Shown here piece by piece: positions 1 through 3,970 of a stretch of 5,044 nt of DNA; position 1 is the first letter of the stretch, and each line of letters starts with the position of its first letter. The DNA is taken from NCBI GenBank assembly GCA_030595015.1, contig JAUVDZ010000086.1:1-5044 (forward strand). The letters are read 5' to 3'. The notes under the pieces were generated by a model. The model ran no database searches. It had not been told where the DNA came from and saw nothing but the letters and a program-made list of their open reading frames with translations. This DNA comes from Candidatus Peregrinibacteria bacterium. GTDB lineage: Bacteria; Patescibacteriota; Gracilibacteria; UBA1369; PNNO01. The position numbers were made by a program, and so were the translations under genes.

Positions 1-624
1 AAAGTAACCAATTAAAGCGCCGAGCGGCTCAGCCAATCCCGATAAAAATGTATAAAAAAATGCTTTTTTCTTATTATTTGTTGCACAATAAATTGGAAAT
101 GAAACTGCAATTCCTTCAGGAATATTATGGATTGCAATAGCCACAGCAATACCGACTCCAAGTTTAACATCTACTATAGTACTTGCAAAAGTCACAAAAC
201 CTTCAGGGATATTATGAATAGTAATTGCTAACGCTACAAATAAACCCATCCTCATAAGTCTTTTACATTCTTTTTTATGTTTATGCTTCCCTATCTCTTC
301 AACCGTGTGTATTTCATGAGGATTTTCATATGACGGAATCAATTTGTCGATTATTCCAATAAAAAGAATTCCTCCAAAAAAAGCTGCAACAGCAATCCAG
401 CTTCCGTTTATTAATCCCAAAGATTCAATTAAATAATTCCTCCCTTCAGCCAAAATCTCAACAAATGAAACATAAATCATCACACCTGCTGAAAATCCAA
501 GCGCAATGCTGAGCGCTTTTTTGTTTGTATGCTTAGTAAAAAACGCGAGAGCACCGCCGATTCCTGTTGAAAGGCCGGCAAAAAGGGTAAGTCCGAAAGC
601 TATAAGTACGTTATCTAGTTCCAT
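1..624 (-). CDS. zupT: ZIP-family divalent metal transporter, ZupT type (3' end cut by window)
   Basis: Inner-membrane importer of zinc and probably other divalent metals (iron, manganese), as known for the ZIP/ZupT family. Seen: 208 codons read open from ATG at 624 to the window edge; ZupT proteins are usually about 250-270 residues, so only the last membrane segments are missing. Two HNIPEG motifs (residues 137-142 and 166-171) are the paired metal-site helices TM4 and TM5. A charged, His-containing loop (KHKHKKEC, 114-120 region) lies before TM4, as expected for the cytoplasmic variable loop. SGLAEPLGA (195-203) is a typical ZupT segment. TM1 covers about 6-28 and TM2 about 38-58. The start overlaps the end of the alkylation repair gene by 14 nt, so translation is probably coupled; no Shine-Dalgarno sequence precedes it. 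Last visible gene of the DUF1761-alkD-zupT unit. Family assignment is very secure; exact metal preference is not visible. Confidence 0.95.
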   Translation of the reverse strand, partial: MELDNVLIAFGLTLFAGLSTGIGGALAFFTKHTNKKALSIALGFSAGVMIYVSFVEILAEGRNYLIESLGLINGSWIAVAAFFGGILFIGIIDKLIPSYENPHEIHTVEEIGKHKHKKECKRLMRMGLFVALAITIHNIPEGFVTFASTIVDVKLGVGIAVAIAIHNIPEGIAVSFPIYCATNNKKKAFFYTFLSGLAEPLGALIGYF

Positions 625-1303
625 GTAGGTAAAATTTTCGTTTAGTTTCTTCAAATCGCTCGATTGCATATCTTAGCATAGTTCTTGGCATTTTCTTATA
701 GTGTTTTTTCAAAAATGTTTCTTCAATTTCCTGATCTCTTTTTCCAAGTTCGCGAAGCATCCATCCGACTGCCTTATGAATCAAATCATGATTATCATTA
801 AGTAAAATTTCAGAAATAGCCAAAGTATCTTTGAAGTCATTCTCGCGAATAAAAGTAAAAGTTGAAAGAATTGCGATCCTACGCTCCCACAATGATTTAG
901 ACTTTGCAAATTTATATAGAATTTTTCGTTCATTAGTGCGCGAAGCCATCCACAAGCCTAAAATCTTAGGTGCGGTTAGGTCGACAATATCCCAATTATT
1001 CAAAAATTCAGTGTTGCGAAGATAAAAATCCACGACTTCACGATCCAATTTACGATAAGTACAAATCAAAGCTGCACATAATCTTTCTTCATGAATTTTA
1101 CTTGAAATTATTTTTGAAAGTTCGTTAAGCTCAATGTTTTTATACTTTTGAGCTACCTTGCGAATTTCAGGAACCATCACACCAATAAAAATATCACCTT
1201 CGCCATAATCGCCTTTTCCTGTTTTAAAAAAGCGAGCTAAAATTTCAGCTTTTCCGGGTTTAATATTCGCTTTTAAATCTTTGCGGACATCTGATGATTT
1301 CAT
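611..1303 (-). CDS. AlkD-type DNA alkylation repair protein (HEAT-like DNA glycosylase family)
   Basis: A 230-residue all-helical protein of the AlkC/AlkD superfamily, whose studied members excise positively charged N3/N7-alkylated purines using HEAT-like repeats that wrap DNA without flipping the base. Seen: the family signature FFKTGKGDYGEGD (25-37), NNWDIVDLTAPKILG (102-116), RRIAI (141-145), DLIHKAVGWMLRE (173-185) and MPRTMLRYAIERF (205-217). Trp104, Asp108, Arg141/142 and Trp181 match, from memory, the catalytic-pocket Trp109, Asp113, Arg148 and Trp187 of Bacillus cereus AlkD, so the enzyme looks intact. Length is normal for the family. ATG at 1303 shares one base with the TAA of the DUF1761 gene (TAATG), a coupling arrangement; there is no Shine-Dalgarno sequence. 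The gene overlaps zupT by 14 nt downstream. The precise alkylated substrate cannot be inferred. It has no obvious functional link to its membrane-protein neighbours. Confidence 0.93.
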   Translation of the reverse strand: MKSSDVRKDLKANIKPGKAEILARFFKTGKGDYGEGDIFIGVMVPEIRKVAQKYKNIELNELSKIISSKIHEERLCAALICTYRKLDREVVDFYLRNTEFLNNWDIVDLTAPKILGLWMASRTNERKILYKFAKSKSLWERRIAILSTFTFIRENDFKDTLAISEILLNDNHDLIHKAVGWMLRELGKRDQEIEETFLKKHYKKMPRTMLRYAIERFEETKRKFYLHGTR

Positions 1304-1710
1304 TATTTACAGGCAAGAAGAATAACTGACATAACTCCCATCGCAATCAAATTATATGCATTATTAAGCACAAATAAGTTGATTGATTTTTTCTCCCAAA
1401 GAACTCCACCAATAGTTATAGGCGCGATAAATCCGAGCCATAACCAAAATACAGTCGTTAGTCCTTCAACGTAAGTAACTGCATTTGTGAAAATAAGAAA
1501 GTGAGCAAGAACAAAAGCCATTACAAGTTGTCCAACCAGATAAACTAAAAATCGCACTGGCATGTAAGGGTCCTTGTGTTGTTTTTTAACTCCTGCAAGC
1601 TTCATCCAGAGTTTTCCAAAAAGAACAGTGTACCAAAGGCTACCAATTACAAAAGCGGCAGCACCTGCAGCTAAAACAGCTAAGAGGTTGAGACCTTCAA
1701 ATCCTACCAT
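1303..1710 (-). CDS. DUF1761 family integral membrane protein
   Basis: A 135-residue membrane protein of unknown function. Seen: four predicted membrane helices at about 7-27, 55-75, 86-105 and 110-132, separated by a short basic loop (KKQHKDPYMPVR, 42-53). The GSLWYTVLFGKLWMKL stretch (23-38) is the hallmark of DUF1761 (aromatic W-Y, then F-G-K-x-W), and WLGFIAP (91-97) fits the third-helix motif of that family. Length is typical. The start at 1710 lies about 20 nt below a good promoter; the leader is T-rich and lacks a Shine-Dalgarno sequence. The stop TAA overlaps the alkylation repair start by one base, so this gene leads a DUF1761-alkD-zupT transcription unit. Nothing in the sequence suggests an enzyme site. 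Family call is fairly confident; role unknown. Confidence 0.85.
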   Translation of the reverse strand: MVGFEGLNLLAVLAAGAAAFVIGSLWYTVLFGKLWMKLAGVKKQHKDPYMPVRFLVYLVGQLVMAFVLAHFLIFTNAVTYVEGLTTVFWLWLGFIAPITIGGVLWEKKSINLFVLNNAYNLIAMGVMSVILLACK

Positions 1711-1727
1711 AACAAAAAAGGTTAATG

Positions 1728-1766
1728 ATTATAGGTCATTATAGCGCAACTATCTGATGATTCCAA
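1728..1766 (-). promoter_or_regulatory. Sigma70-like promoter for the DUF1761-alkD-zupT unit
   Basis: On the minus strand TTGGAA (1766-1761) is followed after exactly 17 nt by TATAAT (1743-1738), a perfect -10 with a 4/6 -35. A second TATAAT starts ten bases further on (1733-1728), giving two possible -10 boxes in tandem. Predicted start from the first box is near 1731, about 20 nt before the ATG at 1710. The -35 element lies inside the last codons of the upstream toroid gene, so the downstream unit can probably be transcribed independently of the SemiSWEET unit. Confidence 0.65.
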
Positions 1767-2823
1767 AATCATATGCATCCATCATCATCAAAACTGCATG
1801 TTGATTTCTGTCGACTCTGTTAGATGTTGAATTTTCATGGCCGAGAATTCCGCCAATTGCAGGAAGTGCAAATTCTTCAGTATCAGTGATTTGAAGCGAA
1901 ATAATATAGTCTGCGACTTCTTGTGAAAAGTTACGGTAGCAACGGTTGTGACTGAGATCATATGCCATATTTACGCCTTCTGCATGCACTGCAGCAACTG
2001 AGCCGGCAGAGAAATCGAAGTCCTGGCAATTGCCTTTTGGATTGTATTCTTCAAGCATGTAGTCAGCCATTTCATAAATGAATTTGGCAACTTCACGATC
2101 ACCTGTTGCTTTATATAATTTGTAATATGCGCGGCTTTGCCATGGTGGAAAAGCAGTATTTTTTTTGTTGCGCCAATAATTTCTATAATACGGAAATGCT
2201 TTCTCAACAGCTTCCAAATATCGCTCATCACCTGAATATTCATATAAAGCCATCAATGATAAAAGGGATTCACCCGGATAATAATCAACTCCAGTTGCTC
2301 GCAGTGAATAAAAGAAAGTTCGTAAAGATCCATTTGGATTTTGCTGATAAAGAATTCCGTTGGCTAAACGTTCAAGGATTACATCTTTGTTTGGGTAGTC
2401 GAGTTCAATTAAAGTTAGGATAGCAAAGGCATTATAAGCAAGTTTAATTTTGCTTGGAGTGATATTTACATAGTACATATCCTGATCTTCAACGTACTTA
2501 AAAGACTTTCTGAAATAATTAAATCCTTTAGTTGCAAGTTCGCTATATCGGTCATCATTAAGCCATTCTCCAAGACGTGCAATTGACCACATTGCTCCCA
2601 TTTCTCTCATTGCATGATGCTCTTCATCGTGCGTATCGTCATAAGGTCGATAAGTATAATGGATGAAATTCTCATCCTGATTATTTAAAAACCATTCTCC
2701 TCCAAGTTCGATAGCGTCGATATATTTTGAGGATTTTGCCTGAGAAACAACGAACAAAGTGATTGAAGCAAGAACTGCAATTCCCATTACTATTGATATT
2801 TTTTTTATACATTCTGGTTTCAT
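1750..2823 (-). CDS. Membrane-anchored alpha/alpha-toroid (six-hairpin glycosidase-like) protein
   Basis: A 357-residue protein, function not recognised with certainty. Seen: a short basic N-terminus (KPECIKK) and one hydrophobic helix (about 8-28), a signal anchor or uncleaved signal peptide, so the rest should face outside. The remainder is a run of helical hairpins with repeated patterns such as WFLNNQ (44-49), LYQQNPNGS (158-166), YPGESLLSLMALYEYSGDERYLEA (182-205) and YYKLYKATGDREVAKFI (233-249). This layout is typical of alpha/alpha-toroid folds (six-hairpin glycosidases, epimerase-like and terpenoid-cyclase-like proteins). Near the end RVDRNQHAV (336-344) resembles a conserved R-[IV]-D-x-x-Q-H motif I associate with uncharacterised members. 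Acidic clusters DDTHDEEHH (62-70) and HAEG (280-283) could be active-site residues, but no catalytic pair is proven. ATG overlaps the preceding small membrane protein gene in ATGA; the stop is TAG. Fold call moderate; enzymatic activity is inference. Confidence 0.7.
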   Translation of the reverse strand: MKPECIKKISIVMGIAVLASITLFVVSQAKSSKYIDAIELGGEWFLNNQDENFIHYTYRPYDDTHDEEHHAMREMGAMWSIARLGEWLNDDRYSELATKGFNYFRKSFKYVEDQDMYYVNITPSKIKLAYNAFAILTLIELDYPNKDVILERLANGILYQQNPNGSLRTFFYSLRATGVDYYPGESLLSLMALYEYSGDERYLEAVEKAFPYYRNYWRNKKNTAFPPWQSRAYYKLYKATGDREVAKFIYEMADYMLEEYNPKGNCQDFDFSAGSVAAVHAEGVNMAYDLSHNRCYRNFSQEVADYIISLQITDTEEFALPAIGGILGHENSTSNRVDRNQHAVLMMMDAYDFGIIR

Positions 2824-3074
2824 TTTCTAAATTTATGAAGTAAAAGACCAGTTATAACAAAGGCAATAAGCCCGATTAACGTTGTAATTTCTAATCCAAC
2901 ATGCCTAATTCCGTATTCCCAAATTGATCTTCCAACCAATACGCCGCTAATTGTGAAAACCAAGAATGCGATAATTGTCTTGGTTCCTACAAAAACCTCA
3001 TGAATATTTTGCCCATGAGTCTGAATATCCATTTTAATACCTACTTTTGATTTTTTTGGCTTTATCTCAAGCAT
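2820..3074 (-). CDS. Small two-helix membrane protein, unknown family
   Basis: An 84-residue protein I do not recognise. Seen: a Lys-rich start (MLEIKPKKSKVGIK), then two hydrophobic helices at about 33-50 and 61-80 separated by a short loop (RSIWEYGIRHVG), and a basic tail (HKFRK). Basic residues at both ends suggest a hairpin with both termini in the cytoplasm. It sits one base after the SemiSWEET-like stop (TAA T ATG) and shares ATGA with the toroid gene, so it is translated with both and is a real gene despite its size. The start is uncertain: ATG at 3074 is tightly coupled to the preceding stop but lacks a Shine-Dalgarno sequence, whereas Met15 (ATG at 3032) has TAGGT eight bases upstream and would give a 70-residue protein. 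A role as partner or anchor of the flanking gene products is inference from context only. Confidence 0.75.
   Translation of the reverse strand: MLEIKPKKSKVGIKMDIQTHGQNIHEVFVGTKTIIAFLVFTISGVLVGRSIWEYGIRHVGLEITTLIGLIAFVITGLLLHKFRK
3030..3045 (-). promoter_or_regulatory. Possible Shine-Dalgarno and alternative start (Met15) of the small membrane protein
   Basis: On the minus strand TAGGT (3045-3041) lies eight bases before an in-frame ATG (3032-3030). This is the closest thing to a Shine-Dalgarno sequence at any start in the window. Starting here removes a 14-residue Lys-rich stretch and leaves both membrane helices intact. It matters only for choosing the N-terminus; the upstream ATG remains plausible through coupling to the preceding stop codon. 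Confidence 0.35.
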
Positions 3075-3075
3075 A

Positions 3076-3444
3076 TTAGGTATACATTAAAATTCCGATT
3101 ACAATAAACACATCAATAATAAAATAAGAAATATACATCATTAAAATTGGTTTTTCTTTATGTACAATTCCATAAGTCGTCCAAATTACAGCATTTATCA
3201 TAAATGTAAACCATGTAATAAAAGACACTCCAGCAGCACTCTGATTCAGATAAATCTGCAAAACCTGTGGAATCGCCATTACAATTGAAAGCGCACCAGT
3301 AAAGTAAACTGTTTTATCAAGAATGCGTTTAAAGCGATTAACTGGCTGCAAAACCGCTGCCTGAACCTGAGCATCGCTCATACCTTCAACTTCAGCTACT
3401 GCTTCAATTGCACGTTGTCTTTTATGATAATGATGTAATGGCAT
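3076..3444 (-). CDS. SemiSWEET-like (MtN3/PQ-loop) transporter with N-terminal extension
   Basis: A 122-residue protein of the SemiSWEET family, three-helix half-transporters that dimerise in the membrane and move small sugars by facilitated diffusion. Seen: helices at about 45-65, 72-93 and 97-121; a Pro-Gln pair (59-60) in the first helix; SAAGVSF-TW (69-78) in the loop and second helix; and VIWTTYG (86-92), a strong family match. Residues 1-42 (His/Arg/Lys-rich MPLHHYHKRQR, then a helical Ala/Glu/Gln stretch) are extra compared with the usual 85-95 residues. Trp88 matches the substrate-stacking Trp48 of Leptospira SemiSWEET; 16 residues later, where that protein has sugar-contacting Asn64, this one has Tyr104. 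The substrate may therefore not be a typical mono- or disaccharide. It is first in a unit with the small membrane protein (1-nt gap) and the toroid protein, behind a good promoter. Fold is secure; substrate unknown. Confidence 0.88.
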   Translation of the reverse strand: MPLHHYHKRQRAIEAVAEVEGMSDAQVQAAVLQPVNRFKRILDKTVYFTGALSIVMAIPQVLQIYLNQSAAGVSFITWFTFMINAVIWTTYGIVHKEKPILMMYISYFIIDVFIVIGILMYT

Positions 3445-3467
3445 TTTTTATGTTTATTTTTCGTATT

Positions 3468-3496
3468 ATTATAGCAGAAAAACGACTTAAGAGCAA
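3468..3496 (-). promoter_or_regulatory. Extended -10 promoter of the SemiSWEET-like operon
   Basis: On the minus strand TTGCTC (3496-3491), a 17-nt spacer and TATAAT (3473-3468) are present, and the -10 is preceded by TGC, forming an extended TGnTATAAT. The -35 matches only 3/6, which an extended -10 can offset. The predicted start near 3461 leaves a leader of about 16 nt, AT-rich and without a Shine-Dalgarno sequence, before the ATG at 3444. Confidence 0.65.
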
Positions 3497-3529
3497 GTGT
3501 AAGCCGTAGGGATGGTGTTGAAAATGTCG

Positions 3530-3566
3530 TATCAAATTTGCTGTATATTTGCTGTATTTTTTGATA
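3530..3566. repeat. Tandem 11-bp repeat flanked by a 7-bp inverted repeat
   Basis: ATTTGCTGTAT occurs twice back to back (3536-3546 and 3547-3557). The pair is bracketed by TATCAAA (3530-3536) and its exact reverse complement TTTGATA (3560-3566). The block lies 34 bp upstream of the -35 box of the SemiSWEET-like operon promoter, where an activator or repressor could bind, but the repeat may equally be chance in AT-rich DNA. Confidence 0.5.
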
Positions 3567-3604
3567 AGGGATATTTCCGCTTCGTTCGCCTATCGGCTCA
3601 CTCC

Positions 3605-3633
3605 AAAAGAGCTCCGGCCTTTGGCCTGCGCTC
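3605..3633 (-). terminator. Possible intrinsic terminator downstream of tRNA-Ser
   Basis: On the minus strand GAGC-GCA-GGCC, loop AAA, then GGCC-GGA-GCTC can fold into a hairpin with nine Watson-Crick pairs (four outer, one central C-G between two G/A mismatches, four inner), followed directly by TTTT (3608-3605). This fits a Rho-independent terminator reading away from the tRNA and ahead of the next operon promoter. The T-run is short and the tRNA 3' end is about 140 nt away, so confidence is limited. Confidence 0.4.
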
Positions 3634-3635
3634 CC

Positions 3636-3656
3636 TCTCGCCCTTCGGGCTCGAGA
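3636..3656. repeat. Stable GC-rich hairpin next to the putative terminator
   Basis: TCTCG-CCC, loop TTC, GGG, two unpaired bases (CT), CGAGA can pair as an eight-base stem with a small bulge. No T-run follows on either strand. It lies two bases from the terminator-like hairpin and near a third, smaller hairpin (GCC-TATC-GGC, 3588-3597; a GATA GNRA-type loop on the minus strand), making a cluster of stem-loops. Confidence 0.5.
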
Positions 3657-3771
3657 TTAATCATAATCCTGTTCAATCAGGCACTGCGTCGTACTTATCC
3701 ATCCGATTCGCTTCGCTCATACGCATGTATAAGCATCACGTTGTTCCTTCTTCACAGCATTCTTGATTGAA

Positions 3772-3861
3772 TGGCGGAGAGACAGGGATTCGAACCCTGG
3801 AGACCATTGCTGACCTAACAGTTTTCAAGACTGCCGCATTCGACCACTCTGCCATCTCTCC
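3772..3861 (-). tRNA. tRNA-Ser (anticodon UGA)
   Basis: Reads UCA-type serine codons. Seen on the minus strand: acceptor stem GGAGAGA (3861-3855) paired with TCTCTCC (3782-3776), discriminator G at 3775 and an encoded CCA (3774-3772). The anticodon arm has CAGT/ACTG around the loop CTTGAAA, giving anticodon TGA. The T arm is CAGGG-TTCGAAT-CCCTG. The long variable arm expected of class II tRNAs is AGGTCA-GCAA-TGGTCT, six pairs including two G-U, closed by a GNRA tetraloop. Total length with CCA is 90 nt, normal for tRNA-Ser. The encoded CCA supports a bacterial source. It lies about 110 nt downstream of argS on the same strand. Confidence 0.97.
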
Positions 3862-3888
3862 GCAGTATTTGCACTATGTGCGAGAATA

Positions 3889-3917
3889 AATATATACAAT
3901 TTTTATAAATAAATCTA
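3889..3917 (-). promoter_or_regulatory. Weak candidate promoter for tRNA-Ser
   Basis: On the minus strand TAGATT (3917-3912), a 17-nt spacer and TATATT (3894-3889) would start transcription near 3882, giving a leader of about 20 nt before the tRNA. The -10 matches 5/6, the -35 only 3/6, and the surrounding DNA is so AT-rich that chance matches are likely. The leader contains a small inverted repeat (GCAC-TAT-GTGC, 3871-3881). Co-transcription with argS is the alternative. Confidence 0.3.
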
Positions 3918-3970
3918 CCAATTATGAGAAATTATGATTGAATGAACAATCCTGAGCGATAACAAACAAT

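Larger units (their letters stand above)
3445..3771. other. Gene-free spacer between tRNA-Ser and the SemiSWEET-like gene
   Basis: No convincing gene in these 327 bases. Reading frames that stay open on the plus strand (about 3512-3770) overlap each other, lack initiation signals and recognisable domains, and are composed of hairpin sequence, so I treat them as chance. The region holds, from left to right, the operon promoter, a tandem 11-bp repeat inside an inverted repeat (3530-3566), a GC-richer block of hairpins (about 3578-3656) and a stretch containing GAGCGAAGCG on the minus strand (near 3706-3717) that echoes GAACGAAGCG in the hairpin block (near 3578-3587). Base composition differs clearly from the AT-rich genes on both sides. 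Confidence 0.7.

Noticed and set aside
831..1025. Plus-strand open frame antisense to the alkylation repair gene
   Set aside because: It lies wholly inside a confidently assigned gene and has no signals of its own.
1971..2423. Open frames opposite to or out of frame with the toroid gene (minus 1971-2243, plus 2106-2423)
   Set aside because: The toroid gene has coherent helical-repeat coding throughout; these frames have no domain or initiation signals and are shadows.
2820..2823. Possible alternative genetic code with TGA read as Gly or Trp, known in some candidate phyla
   Set aside because: TGA serves as the stop of the small membrane protein in a classical ATGA overlap, and none of the long genes needs in-frame TGA to stay open.
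3512..3770. Two overlapping open frames on the plus strand (84 and 73 codons)
   Set aside because: They are alternative frames of the hairpin-rich spacer, with no ribosome site, no recognisable domain and repetitive peptides produced by the palindromic sequence; they end at the tRNA.
3772..3861. tRNA-Ser as attachment site of an integrated element
   Set aside because: No repeat of the tRNA 3' end, integrase or phage-type gene is visible in the window.
3871..3881. Inverted repeat GCAC-TAT-GTGC upstream of the tRNA as an operator
   Set aside because: Four pairs with a three-base loop is too short to separate from chance; noted only under the tRNA promoter.
3936..3951. Hairpin GATTG-AATGAA-CAATC just downstream of argS as a terminator
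   Set aside because: Only five A/T-rich pairs, a six-base loop and no uninterrupted T-run on the minus strand.
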